Below, in pieces: positions 14,894 through 23,931 of a stretch of 56,459 bases of DNA. The stretch lies in assembly GCA_018053145.1 (NCBI GenBank), contig JAGPMA010000009.1:1-56459 (forward strand), given 5' to 3'. Position 1 is the stretch's first letter, and the number at the start of each line of letters is the position of its first letter. The translations under genes were made by a program, and so were the position numbers. Origin of the DNA: Oscillospiraceae bacterium (GTDB lineage Bacteria > Bacillota > Clostridia > Oscillospirales > Oscillospiraceae). A model generated the notes under the pieces. The model was not told where the DNA came from and made no database searches. It saw nothing but the letters and a program-made list of their open reading frames with translations.

Positions 14894-15985
14894 TTGGGAA
14901 AGAAAGAAATTTCATTTAAAAACAGGAAGAATGCAATAATAGTACTGATTCTTTTGTCCGCTTTTGCGGCTTCGTCTTTGATTGTTTTTGGTATTATAGG
15001 TATTGAAGTTAAAAACAATGTTCAAACCTCCTCCTACGGCACTAAGTCCGAGATTAAGTATAAGCTCAATTTTTTAGACGATCCTTTGTACAACAAAGAA
15101 ATTATTGACTTTGGTGAAGGGTATGTAACAAAATTCATCAGCGATATTGATCTTAACTTTCTGTATGATTTTGTCTCTGATAATGCTACGAATATTAGCG
15201 GAAATTACGTTGCCACGGCGCTGCTTGAGGCAACCTATAACGAGAAGGATTTAATCTGGAAAAAGGAATATATGATTATTCCAGAGACAGCCTTTAATAC
15301 CGGCAGCGTAAGTGAAAGTGCAAAGCTGCCGTTAAAAGAATACATCGATTTTGCCGATGATTTGCGAGAAAACTCAGGTGTAACTACTTCTGTTAATTTG
15401 ACAGTTACTTACACCTCTAATGTAACGGCGTTAATTGACGGAAAAGAGATTACTGAAACAAGCGAATCGACTCTTGTTCTTCCTATCGCGGATAGTGTGA
15501 TTGTTGTTGGCGGCAATCCTCTCGCCGAGCAATCAAAAACTGTTGAATCTGAAGTTTTGCAGGAGCTTTTTCCAAAAACACCGATGCTCATTGCAAGCAG
15601 TGTTTTTCTTTTTCTTCTAATTGGTGCGACAATTTATCTTTTTGTTTTCACAATCGGTGTTCGCACCAATCCTATTGAACAAGAGCTTAGCAAAATATCG
15701 AAAAAATACAGCAGCAGACTTGTCGCGCTGCACTCGGACAGCCGTGTTGCTGAATATGAATCAATTGCGGTAAGTTCTTTTAATGATTTGCTTTTAGTGG
15801 CAGATGAAGTCAGAAAACCGATTTTTAAAAACGTCGGCGACTCCTGTATGGGTACAGAGTTCTTCGTTTTTGACGAACCAATAAAATATGTGTTCAAAGC
15901 CAAGTATTTAAAAGAAGTTTCGAAGATTGAGGAAACGGGCTTGCCGCAAAACAAGGCCGAACCAATTATCTCAGTCACTAATTAA
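14894..15985 (+). CDS. DUF5305-like membrane protein
   Basis: Start is TTG 14894 behind GGAGGAATTAAT. The 363-residue protein has a membrane segment near residues 15-38, an extracellular beta-rich region with NVTLTVTYTSN-like strands, a second membrane segment near 235-255 and a cytoplasmic tail of about 105 residues. This layout fits the DUF5305 family, found beside SipW-type peptidases in Clostridia and archaea; I assign it from architecture and context. Its function is unknown; it may assist assembly or secretion of the TasA-like protein. It ends the locus, and a terminator follows. Confidence 0.55.
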   Translation: MGKKEISFKNRKNAIIVLILLSAFAASSLIVFGIIGIEVKNNVQTSSYGTKSEIKYKLNFLDDPLYNKEIIDFGEGYVTKFISDIDLNFLYDFVSDNATNISGNYVATALLEATYNEKDLIWKKEYMIIPETAFNTGSVSESAKLPLKEYIDFADDLRENSGVTTSVNLTVTYTSNVTALIDGKEITETSESTLVLPIADSVIVVGGNPLAEQSKTVESEVLQELFPKTPMLIASSVFLFLLIGATIYLFVFTIGVRTNPIEQELSKISKKYSSRLVALHSDSRVAEYESIAVSSFNDLLLVADEVRKPIFKNVGDSCMGTEFFVFDEPIKYVFKAKYLKEVSKIEETGLPQNKAEPIISVTN

Positions 15986-15998
15986 AATCATAATATTT

Positions 15999-16047
15999 AA
16001 CCCATGAATCGTGTGCTGCTATCTTTAGCGCTATTCATGGGTTCATT
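15999..16047 (+). terminator. Terminator-like hairpin after the TasA/SipW locus
   Basis: AACCCATGAAT at 15999-16009 pairs perfectly with ATTCATGGGTT at 16033-16043, with a 23-base loop; CATTTATTAT follows. The T-run is weak. Confidence 0.55.
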
Positions 16048-16102
16048 TATTATATTAACGCCAATTTATAATGTATTAACAGTCGATTTATGGTCTTTTT
16101 TG

Positions 16103-16131
16103 TTGTGATAAGCTCCTCTTTGTGTTAAACT
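16103..16131 (+). promoter_or_regulatory. Putative SigA promoter of the acyltransferase operon
   Basis: TTGTGA (16103-16108) and TAAACT (16126-16131) are spaced by 17 bases, about 50 bases before the GTG start of the MBOAT gene. Confidence 0.45.
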
Positions 16132-16182
16132 CTTTTTGTCTTGCCAAACTGATATTTATAAAATAAGCAGGAGAAAACAAAC

Positions 16183-17634
16183 GTGAGTTTTACAAGCATA
16201 AAGTACATACTTTTTTTAATAGTGGTTGCAGTGTTTTGCTACAAGTTGAAGCCAAAGCTTCGTAACCCTTTGCTTCTTGTCGCAAGTCTTGCTTTCTATG
16301 CCATTTTTGGCATAAATAACCTACCTTTTCTCCTCGCATCAACTATTTTGACCTATGGTGCAGGTCTTATAATAGAGCGCGAGCTATTGGGAAAGAAAAA
16401 GCTCTGGCTCGTTTTGGCGCTTGTTATGAATTTAGGACTGCTATTTGTTTTTAAATACTTCAACTTTTTTGCGGGGCTCGCTGTTACCTTGTGCTCATCT
16501 CTCGGTTTTAAAAGTAACGACAGCACACTTAAGCTGCTTCTGCCAATCGGCATTTCGTTTTTCGTTTTTCAGACAACGGGCTATCTTATGGACGTTTACC
16601 GCGGCAACCTAAAAGCTGAAAAGAACTTTATCAACTATGCGCTTTTTGCTTCCTATTTCCCGGGCATTGTTTCGGGCCCGATTCAGCGTGCGGGGGATAT
16701 GCTTCCGCAGTATAAAATGCCTGCCAAGTTCAATTGGACCAATGTCAAAGCAGGTACTTTACAGTTCCTGTGGGGCGCATTTAAAAAAATGGTCATTGCC
16801 GACCGAATTGCCGTTTTAGTAAACGCAGCTTATGCAGACCCTTCCGCCTCAACCGGTTTTCAGCTGCTTGTTGCGTCCGTATGCTATTCTGTTCAGATTT
16901 ACTGCGACTTTTCTGCCTATTCCGACATGGCTATCGGTTCATCGCGTATTATGGGCATTAAGCTCATGCGCAACTTTGACCGCCCGTATTCTGCCGTTTC
17001 AATTCAGGATTTTTGGCGCCGTTGGCACATTTCGCTTTCCTCCTGGTTTCGTGACTATCTCTATTTCCCACTCGGCGGAAACAGATGCTCAAAGGCGCGT
17101 AGCTACCTTAACATCATCATCGTTTTCCTAGTCAGCGGACTGTGGCATGGAGCCGCAATCACTTACATTGTTTGGGGTCTTCTTCACGGAATTTATCAGG
17201 TGTTCGGAAAAGTGTTTCAGCCGCATAGGGACAAAATCCGCAAGGGCCTTCACATTTCCAGTGACAGCAAACTGCTTGGATTATTTAGACGTTTGTGCAC
17301 CTTTGCTCTTGTTACCTTTGCTTGGATTTTCTTCAGAGCCGCCTCCATCACAGACGCTTTCACCATCATTGAAAAAATATTTACGCAGTCGCTCCCGATA
17401 AGCGGCGTTTCGGCCCTCGGTCTTTCTATTCCGGCGCTCATTGTTGTACTGTTCGCGTCAATTACGCTATTTGTCGCGGATTGGGCTGACAGCCGCTATC
17501 AGGTCTTTAAAAACCTGTCTGCTTCCGTCGTTACAAGATTTGAGGTTTATTTCATTTTAATCGTCGTAATTCTCATTTTCGGAAGCTATGGAGCTGGCTT
17601 TGACCCAATGGATTTTGTTTACTTTAAGTTTTAG
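16183..17634 (+). CDS. MBOAT-family membrane O-acyltransferase (AlgI/DltB-like)
   Basis: Start is GTG 16183 behind AGGAG. The 483-residue polytopic protein carries the MBOAT core: FFVFQTTGYLMDVYRGN, YFPGIVSGPIQRAGDMLPQ, DFWRRWHISLSSWFRDYLY and the catalytic histidine in SGLWHGAAITYIVWG. Length and motifs match the AlgI-like group that moves acetyl groups across the membrane to an extracellular polysaccharide or cell-wall polymer. The next gene, 15 bases on, encodes an extracellular SGNH-like protein, the usual partner that completes acetyl transfer. The polymer is unknown. Confidence 0.93.
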   Translation: MSFTSIKYILFLIVVAVFCYKLKPKLRNPLLLVASLAFYAIFGINNLPFLLASTILTYGAGLIIERELLGKKKLWLVLALVMNLGLLFVFKYFNFFAGLAVTLCSSLGFKSNDSTLKLLLPIGISFFVFQTTGYLMDVYRGNLKAEKNFINYALFASYFPGIVSGPIQRAGDMLPQYKMPAKFNWTNVKAGTLQFLWGAFKKMVIADRIAVLVNAAYADPSASTGFQLLVASVCYSVQIYCDFSAYSDMAIGSSRIMGIKLMRNFDRPYSAVSIQDFWRRWHISLSSWFRDYLYFPLGGNRCSKARSYLNIIIVFLVSGLWHGAAITYIVWGLLHGIYQVFGKVFQPHRDKIRKGLHISSDSKLLGLFRRLCTFALVTFAWIFFRAASITDAFTIIEKIFTQSLPISGVSALGLSIPALIVVLFASITLFVADWADSRYQVFKNLSASVVTRFEVYFILIVVILIFGSYGAGFDPMDFVYFKF

Positions 17635-17649
17635 ACGGGAGGGTGCGCT

Positions 17650-18654
17650 TTGAAAAAAGAAACAAAAAAAGAGCTTTGCGCAATTATTCTCCTTCTCGCC
17701 CTTCTGTTTGGGTTCATTGCCGTTAGCTCTTCCATATTGATTCCCAAACGGGTAAATTACGGCGCAACCTGGGATCAGTTTTTAAAGGAAAAAGACAACT
17801 GCGCGGATGTACTGTTTTTCGGCAGCTCAATTAGCTATTGTGATGTTGTTCCTGCCGTAATTTGGGAGGATTCCGGCATCACCTCATATGTAATGGCAGG
17901 GCCGGAGCAAACCATTCCGATTACTTATTATTACCTCAAGCAAGCCCTCAATACACAAACACCGAAAGTAATTTTTGTCGAGGTAACAGGCGTTTTCTTC
18001 GAAAAATATCAAAACTTTACTAAGGTTAACATCGGCTATATGCCATGGGGCGCGAATCGCTTTTATGCAACCCTGGACGCCGCGGAAAGGGCTGAATGGG
18101 CGGGTCTGTTTTTCCCTCTGTTCAACTATCACAGCCGCTGGGACGCGTTGGAGGGTGTTGACCTTGATGTTGCTCTTCATGGCTATAATGCAGACGACCT
18201 TGCCGGCTATACATTTTTGAACACGGCCGAATCGATGACAGAGGTGCAGCCGCGAAACGAAGTATTTGATGAGGAAAACTACGATAACAACATAGCTTAC
18301 CTAAATAATATTGCTGACCTATGTGTTCAGGAAGGTATTACTCCTGTGTTTTACGTTGCACCGACCTATTGGAGCTTATCCGAAAATCACTTGTCAATGC
18401 TCAAAACGGACTTTGAAACAATGGCGAATGTTCGCTACATCAATTTTAACGAAAGCAGAGACCTCTCTGTCTTTGACCCCGCGCTTGATTATTACGACAA
18501 TCTGCACTTCAACTATAGAGGTGCAAAAAAGTTTTCATCACAGCTCGCTGAGATTCTGAAAATTGAGCTTGGACTCTCGTCCACCGAGAATTCCGACAAG
18601 GAACTCTGGGATTATAGAGTTCAACAATTCAACAACCTTTGCGCAGCAAATTAA
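17650..18654 (+). CDS. SGNH-hydrolase-like protein, MBOAT partner
   Basis: The 334-residue protein starts at TTG 17650 behind GGGAGGGTG. One N-terminal membrane segment (about residues 8-30) leaves the rest outside. ADVLFFGSSISYCDV gives the nucleophile serine block, and YDNLHFNYRGAKKFS near residue 285 gives the Asp-x-x-His block of SGNH folds. Such proteins work with AlgI/DltB-type MBOATs in O-acetylation of surface glycans. A nested terminator follows. Confidence 0.75.
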   Translation: MKKETKKELCAIILLLALLFGFIAVSSSILIPKRVNYGATWDQFLKEKDNCADVLFFGSSISYCDVVPAVIWEDSGITSYVMAGPEQTIPITYYYLKQALNTQTPKVIFVEVTGVFFEKYQNFTKVNIGYMPWGANRFYATLDAAERAEWAGLFFPLFNYHSRWDALEGVDLDVALHGYNADDLAGYTFLNTAESMTEVQPRNEVFDEENYDNNIAYLNNIADLCVQEGITPVFYVAPTYWSLSENHLSMLKTDFETMANVRYINFNESRDLSVFDPALDYYDNLHFNYRGAKKFSSQLAEILKIELGLSSTENSDKELWDYRVQQFNNLCAAN

Positions 18655-18676
18655 GCAAATTGCCTTTTCATAAATT

Positions 18677-18737
18677 AACACCCCTATGTAGGCTGAAATA
18701 CCATCGTTTCAGCATAGCACAGGGGTGTTATTGTTTT
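18677..18737 (+). terminator. Terminator with nested hairpin
   Basis: AACACCCCT (18677-18685) pairs with AGGGGTGTT (18721-18729), and inside it GCTGAAA (18692-18698) pairs with TTTCAGC (18707-18713). ATTGTTTTTCT follows. It ends the acyltransferase operon, facing the convergent ttcA-like gene. Confidence 0.8.
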
Positions 18738-18756
18738 TCTGTTTTGTTTTTGCTTG

Positions 18757-19599
18757 CTAATTATCGTAATCGTCTAAAAATGAATGCTCAATTCCGTTAA
18801 TTTTATAGCCAATCATAGTATTAAGATTAACGCACTGAAGGCTTTTGAAAATGCTCTTCTCAACATCGGGGTTATCGCGGCGCAGTGTTTTTATAAGTTG
18901 CTTCATTTCTTGACGTTTTGAGTTTGCAACGCCATTATCGTTCATCGCGCAATTTTCTGTAAAGCGGCAGGCACACTGAAGAAACTCCAAGCCATTATAC
19001 TGCTTCCACGCAATTATATTCTCCTCATGTACGCAGTACATCGGGCGAATAAGCTCCATTCCCGGAAAATTTGTACTATGAAGCTTTGGCATCATCGTCT
19101 GAATTTGAGCTCCGAAAAGCATACCCATGAGCGTTGTTTCAATCACGTCGCTGAAATGGTGTCCGAGTGCTATTTTGTTGCAGCCAAGCTCCTGAGCTTT
19201 TGAATACAGATATCCCCTTCGCATACGTGCGCAAAGGTAGCAGGGCGATTTTTCAACATCAGCAACAACACTGAAAATGTCTGATTCAAAAATCGTTATG
19301 GGAATATTTAATAGTTCCGCGTTATCAATTATTTTCTGACGATTGATTTTATTATAACCGGGGTCCATAACAATGAACTTAAGCTCAAACGGTACATCCC
19401 CATGCTTTTGCAGCTCCTGCATTAGCTTTGCAAGCAGCATAGAGTCCTTGCCTCCCGAGATGCAGACGGCAATTTTGTCGTTCTCCTTTACCATCTCGTA
19501 TCGTTTAATACCCTCAATAAACGGATTCCACAATCTTTTTCGGTAGGCTTTGTTGATGCTTCTTTCAACCTCTTCATACTTTTGGAGCTGACGACCCAT
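18757..19599 (-). CDS. ttcA: TtcA-family PP-loop ATPase (tRNA thiolation)
   Basis: The 280-residue protein starts at ATG 19599 behind GGGAGA. It has the PP-loop ISGGKDSMLLA (about residue 49), CYLCARMRRG (about 118) and QCACRFTENC (about 210). The two cysteine groups match the Fe-S-binding CxxC pairs of TtcA, which makes 2-thiocytidine in tRNA. In Firmicutes the same family includes paralogues of uncertain substrate, so the symbol is tentative. Its genomic neighbours (ABC-F, S1 protein, helicase) are also RNA or translation factors on the same strand. Confidence 0.8.
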   Translation of the reverse strand: MGRQLQKYEEVERSINKAYRKRLWNPFIEGIKRYEMVKENDKIAVCISGGKDSMLLAKLMQELQKHGDVPFELKFIVMDPGYNKINRQKIIDNAELLNIPITIFESDIFSVVADVEKSPCYLCARMRRGYLYSKAQELGCNKIALGHHFSDVIETTLMGMLFGAQIQTMMPKLHSTNFPGMELIRPMYCVHEENIIAWKQYNGLEFLQCACRFTENCAMNDNGVANSKRQEMKQLIKTLRRDNPDVEKSIFKSLQCVNLNTMIGYKINGIEHSFLDDYDN

Positions 19600-19679
19600 G
19601 TGGTTTTCTCCCTATAAATCTAGTCAAATATAAGTGACCCAATAACAACACTGTTTATTGCATAGCTGAATTATTTTGA

Positions 19680-21233
19680 TTACACAATTTTTGTTGTCCA
19701 CTCCTCAAGATTCCAAACATCAGTTACGATATCTTGATAAAATTCCGGCTCATGGCTGACGAGCAACAAAGTGCCGCGATAGTCCATTAAAGCCGATTTG
19801 AGCGCCTCCTTGGCATCGACATCAAGGTGATTTGTCGGCTCGTCAAGCACCAGCAAATTCATACTACGCAGCATCAGCTTGCACAAGCGAACCTTTGCAT
19901 TTTCGCCTCCGCTGAGCACCTTCATCTTACTTTCGATATGCTCGGAGGTCAAGCCGCATTTTGCCAAAGCACCGCGTACCTGCGCATTTGTCATGGACGG
20001 AAACTCTTTCCAAATCTCCTCAAGCGCCGTGTTGTTCCCCGCAGCTCTCTCCTGTTCAAAATAGCCCACTTCAACAAACTGGTCAAGCTCAACCGTTCCG
20101 GAAATCGGCGGTGTAATACCCAATAGCGTTTTCAGCAGTGTTGATTTTCCTAAGCCATTCACGCCCTTGACAGCTATTTTTTGACCTCTCTCAAGCTGTA
20201 AATTGAGTGGTGATGTGAGCGGTTCGTCATAACCGAGCACCAGATTATTTGCTTCTATGACAACTTTCCCTGTTGTTCGAGCCGCAGTAAATGCGAAAAT
20301 CGGCTTAATCTTTTCCCTTCCAAGCTCGATTATTTCCATCTTATCAAGTTTTTTCTGGCGGCTTTTTGCCATGTTTGTGGTGGCAATTCTGGCTTTGTTT
20401 CGTGCTATGAAGTCCTCAAGACCTGCAATTTCCTTTTGCTGCTTATCATAGGCCTGCTCAAGCTGGCGTTTTTTCAGTTCACTCATGACAATAAAATTGT
20501 CGTAGTCGCCTTTGTAGCGAGTGAGTGTTGCGTTGTCCACATGATACACGACGTTAATAACGCTATTGAGGAATGTTACATCATGGGACACAAGAATAAA
20601 TGCGTTTTCATATTTTTGCAGAAGCTTTGTCAGCCAAATTATGTGGTTTTCATCAAGAAAGTTTGTCGGCTCGTCAAGGATAAGAATCATTGGATTTTCA
20701 AGTAAAAGCTTTGTCAGCAAAACCTTTGTTCGCTGTCCTCCGCTAAGCTCGCCAACATCTTTGTCAAGCCCTATTTCGCACAAGCCCAACCCGTTTGCAT
20801 ATTCCTCAATTCGCGAATCCAAGATATAAAAGCCGCTGCTATCCAGCATTTCCTGTATTTCACCGACTTCCTCCATCAGCTCAGCCATTTCCTCGTCGCT
20901 GCAAGAGGACATCCGCTCATACATTTCAAGCATTTCCTTTTCGCGCAGATACATATCCGCAAAGGCTTCTTGCAAAACCTCTCTAATTGTTTTTCCCTTT
21001 GTTAAGGTGCTGCTTTGGTCCAGATAGCCAGTTGTGATGTGCTTGCACCAAGTAACGTTTCCTTCATCGGGAGATAGTTGTCCTGTGATAATATTTAGAA
21101 AGGTGGACTTTCCCTCGCCGTTTGCTCCAACGAGGCCAACATGTTCACCCTTCAGCAGTCTGAATGATGCGTTCTCCAGAATTTGGCGTGAGCCGTATCC
21201 GTGAGTAATGTTTTCTACGTTCAAAACGCTCAT
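19680..21233 (-). CDS. ABC-F ATPase (YkpA/YbiT-like)
   Basis: The 517-residue soluble protein has two ATP-binding cassettes: Walker A GANGEGKST and GVNGLGKST, signatures LSGGQRTK and LSGGENAK, and two LILDEPTN/LVLDEPTNHLD blocks. A charged linker near residues 235-310 joins them, and there is no membrane domain. ABC-F proteins bind the ribosome and adjust translation; some give antibiotic protection. The short interdomain linker fits the housekeeping YkpA/YbiT group better than resistance factors, but this is a judgment by eye. GGAGG precedes ATG 21233. Confidence 0.85.
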   Translation of the reverse strand: MSVLNVENITHGYGSRQILENASFRLLKGEHVGLVGANGEGKSTFLNIITGQLSPDEGNVTWCKHITTGYLDQSSTLTKGKTIREVLQEAFADMYLREKEMLEMYERMSSCSDEEMAELMEEVGEIQEMLDSSGFYILDSRIEEYANGLGLCEIGLDKDVGELSGGQRTKVLLTKLLLENPMILILDEPTNFLDENHIIWLTKLLQKYENAFILVSHDVTFLNSVINVVYHVDNATLTRYKGDYDNFIVMSELKKRQLEQAYDKQQKEIAGLEDFIARNKARIATTNMAKSRQKKLDKMEIIELGREKIKPIFAFTAARTTGKVVIEANNLVLGYDEPLTSPLNLQLERGQKIAVKGVNGLGKSTLLKTLLGITPPISGTVELDQFVEVGYFEQERAAGNNTALEEIWKEFPSMTNAQVRGALAKCGLTSEHIESKMKVLSGGENAKVRLCKLMLRSMNLLVLDEPTNHLDVDAKEALKSALMDYRGTLLLVSHEPEFYQDIVTDVWNLEEWTTKIV

Positions 21234-21307
21234 GCGTGCCTCCAGAATAATTAGTGTCTAAGAATATTACTTAACGAAGGAGCAAGTCTAAGGTCTGTTT
21301 TGTGATG

Positions 21308-22150
21308 TTAATCCCACAGAGCTTCGATACCCTCGTCCGTGATTTTTATTGCGCCCTCTTTCATCAGTCTTCCAACCGCTCTCTTAAAGGCTTTTTTGCT
21401 CATGTTAAGCTCGGAATTAATTTTTTCAGGCGAGCTGTTATCATTTAAATTAAGCTTGCCGTTCCGCGTTTTCATAAGGCTCAATATTTTTTGTGAGTCA
21501 CCATCTATTTCTTTATAAGCAGCGTCGCGCACACTAAGCTCCAATTTACCGTCCGTTCGCACCTTTTTGATTCTGGCTTCGACTGTGTCCCCAACCGCAA
21601 AGCTACCATAAGCCTCTTTGTCCAAAATAAGACCGTGGTATTTATTATCAACAGCCACAAAGTACCCGAACTGCATATTGATGCTGTAAACGATTCCACG
21701 AACTCTGTCATTATTCTTATAAGGTGAATCAGTGCTGAGCAAATTATAGACCTTCATGGTCGCGCAAAGCCTTTTGCTATTGTCGACATATAAGGTTACC
21801 AGACACATATCGTCCTTTTTAAGCTCAGCTTCTTGCTCTTTGAAAGGCAAAAGCAGGTCTTTTTCCAAACCCCAGTCAAGAAAAGCGCCGATGTTGGTCG
21901 TTTCAACGACTTTGAGAACAGCAAGCTCGCCAAGCGTTATTTTCGGCTTTTTGACAGTAGCTATAATTCTGTCTTCGGAATCCTTGTAAACAAACACTTC
22001 AACGCTGTCGCCGATTGTCAGTTCCTGAGAGACCTGATTTTTTGGCAGCAAAACATCGTCGATGTCTCTTTCAAGCCTTGTATTCAAATAAACGCCGTTC
22101 GGTGTCTGTCTGACTGCTTCCAGAATTTGAATTTTTCCTAATTCTATCAT
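21308..22150 (-). CDS. cvfB: CvfB/YitL-like S1-domain RNA-binding protein
   Basis: ATG 22150 behind TTTGAGG is the likely start, giving 280 residues; the longer frame overlaps the helicase gene. It reads MIELGKIQILEAVRQTPNG, then several S1-type OB folds (for example TTNIGAFLDWGLEKDLLLP and YSINMQFGYFVAVDNKYHG). A winged-helix tail with MSKKAFKRAVGRLMKEGAI follows. This matches CvfB (YitL), a putative RNA-binding regulator. It lies 13 bases after the helicase and is surely co-transcribed. Confidence 0.85.
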   Translation of the reverse strand: MIELGKIQILEAVRQTPNGVYLNTRLERDIDDVLLPKNQVSQELTIGDSVEVFVYKDSEDRIIATVKKPKITLGELAVLKVVETTNIGAFLDWGLEKDLLLPFKEQEAELKKDDMCLVTLYVDNSKRLCATMKVYNLLSTDSPYKNNDRVRGIVYSINMQFGYFVAVDNKYHGLILDKEAYGSFAVGDTVEARIKKVRTDGKLELSVRDAAYKEIDGDSQKILSLMKTRNGKLNLNDNSSPEKINSELNMSKKAFKRAVGRLMKEGAIKITDEGIEALWD

Positions 22151-22163
22151 CGCGAACCTCAAA

Positions 22164-23459
22164 TCACTTGTTTTTGGTAATCGGTTTTGACCTATATGCA
22201 CCGCTGCCGGTACTCCTTTTGGGGGCATATTGACTATTGCCTGTTTTAAAGCCGGTAGATTGCGGTTGTTTTGCCGAAGCAGAACGCACAAATGGAGGAG
22301 CTTTCGGCTCAACATAGTTCTTTAGCAAAGGATAGGGGTGATCTTCAATTACGGGCAGCGTTTTTCCAATTAGTTTTTGAATGTCTTTCAAAAGCGGTTT
22401 CTCCTCAAAGTCGCAAAATGATACTGCTTTTCCGCCAAGACCTGCTCTGCCTGTTCTTCCAATCCTGTGGACATATGTTTCGGGCACCTCGGGCAGGTTG
22501 TAATTGACAACATGAGAAAGCTCTTCAATATCAAGCCCACGAGCGGCTATATCCGTTGCGACTAGAATTCTAATTTTTCTTTCCTTAAAGTCGCTTAGAG
22601 CGTTCTGTCGGTTTGTTTGCGACTTGTTCCCATGGATTGCTACGGAGTCAAATCCTTTTCTCGCCAATTCCTTAACTATTTTATCCGCACCATGCTTTGT
22701 CCTTGAAAACACAATTACCGAATCGTAATTTTTGTCCTTTAGCAAATATGTCAATAGATTTGTCTTGTTTTCTTTATCGACATAGTATATTTCCTGCTCA
22801 ATGATATCAATCGGTGAAAACGCCGGAGTTATTTCTATTTTTACTGGATTATTTAGTATTGTTTCCGCAAGCTTTTCAATTTCGGCAGGCATTGTCGCAG
22901 AAAAGAACATCGTTTGCCTATGTTTTGGAAGATATGTGATTATCCTTTTCACATCGTGAATCATGCCCATATCAAGCATACGGTCCGCCTCATCGAGCAC
23001 GAAATGTTTGATTTGGCTTAAATCGATGTATCCTTGATTTATTAAATCTATAAGCCTGCCGGGGGTTGCCACAAGGATGTCTATTCCCTTTTCAAGTACC
23101 TTTGTTTGCGGGCTCTGGCCTACTCCGCCGAATATTACTAAAGTTTTTTGTGTCATATTAGCGCCATATGCATCAAAGCACTCACCGATTTGAATCGCAA
23201 GCTCCCTCGTCGGAGCAACAATTAAGGCTTTAATCTGCCTTTTGCTCTTAAGTGAGCTTTGCCCATTTGAAAGATTTTGTAAAATCGGAATAGCGAAGGC
23301 CGCTGTTTTGCCCGTACCTGTTTGAGCACAGCCCAACAGATCCAATCCCTCCAGTAAAGGCGGGATAGCCTTTATTTGTATTGGTGTTGCTTCTGTGTAT
23401 CCTTGAGTTATAAGCGCCTTTTGGATCAAGTCGCTTATATTAAATTCGCTGAATAACAA
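22164..23459 (-). CDS. DEAD-box RNA helicase (RhlE/CshA-like)
   Basis: The 431-residue helicase starts at TTG 23459 behind AAGGAG. Visible motifs: the Q motif ATPIQIKAIP, AQTGTGKT, PTRELAIQ, VLDEADRMLDMG, FSATMP, VFSRTKHGAD, ATDIAARGLD and YVHRIGRTGRAG. The C-terminal 50 residues are basic and low in complexity, typical of RNA-tethering tails. It unwinds RNA in ribosome assembly or mRNA decay. A leader of about 218 bases and the overlap-like spacing with cvfB suggest a regulated RNA-metabolism operon. Confidence 0.95.
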   Translation of the reverse strand: MLFSEFNISDLIQKALITQGYTEATPIQIKAIPPLLEGLDLLGCAQTGTGKTAAFAIPILQNLSNGQSSLKSKRQIKALIVAPTRELAIQIGECFDAYGANMTQKTLVIFGGVGQSPQTKVLEKGIDILVATPGRLIDLINQGYIDLSQIKHFVLDEADRMLDMGMIHDVKRIITYLPKHRQTMFFSATMPAEIEKLAETILNNPVKIEITPAFSPIDIIEQEIYYVDKENKTNLLTYLLKDKNYDSVIVFSRTKHGADKIVKELARKGFDSVAIHGNKSQTNRQNALSDFKERKIRILVATDIAARGLDIEELSHVVNYNLPEVPETYVHRIGRTGRAGLGGKAVSFCDFEEKPLLKDIQKLIGKTLPVIEDHPYPLLKNYVEPKAPPFVRSASAKQPQSTGFKTGNSQYAPKRSTGSGAYRSKPITKNK

Positions 23460-23677
23460 TTTGAATTCTCCTTATTTCTTTCTAAAACAATATTGGCAAT
23501 TCCAAGTCTTTTGTCTCTAAATCACTAATTTTCAGGCATTGTTTTATGCCGATTTATCATCGCAATATAAAAGCCCGCTCCACCAACAGGCAGAGTAGGC
23601 CCTAAATCACGCACTGACTACATCACTTACAGGAACGTCGGGTCTGCGTGGTTAAATTAGCATTAAAATTACTGTTT
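23460..23677 (-). promoter_or_regulatory. Long structured leader of the helicase operon
   Basis: From the predicted start near 23677 the transcript runs about 218 bases to the helicase. It contains CACGCA, which can pair with TGCGTG 32 bases later. A GC-rich block, GGGCCTACTCTGCC to GGAGCGGGC, is followed by TTTTATATT and resembles an imperfect terminator. It is much more GC-rich than the flanking intergenic DNA. I do not recognise a known riboswitch. On the plus strand the rest of the gap (to 23931) shows nothing beyond the ribosome-binding site of the next gene. Confidence 0.45.
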
Positions 23678-23683
23678 AATGTA

Positions 23684-23712
23684 ATTATACAAGCAATTTG
23701 CAGTAATAACAA
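23684..23712 (-). promoter_or_regulatory. SigA promoter of the helicase operon
   Basis: On the minus strand TTGTTA (23712-23707) and a perfect TATAAT (23689-23684) are spaced by 17 bases. Confidence 0.65.
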
Positions 23713-23931
23713 GAAAATATTTTATGAATGTATATAGTTTTTATTAACATGTTCTGACTACCACTTGTAAATCTTAATATTCATGAGATAAATATCTTGG
23801 CTAAAAATGCGGGTTAGCTGATCTACTGTCACTTGCTTGAAACCTTTGTTCAACGAAAATCATTACCCATAGGAACCCATAAGCGGAGGATCTCTGTAAT
23901 CTCATTGTTAATTTCGGAAGGAATGATTCAG

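Noticed and set aside
23580..23680. tRNA, 6S RNA or T-box in the helicase leader
   Set aside because: No cloverleaf with a TTC arm, no T-box AGGGTGG sequence and no 6S-like long hairpin were seen.
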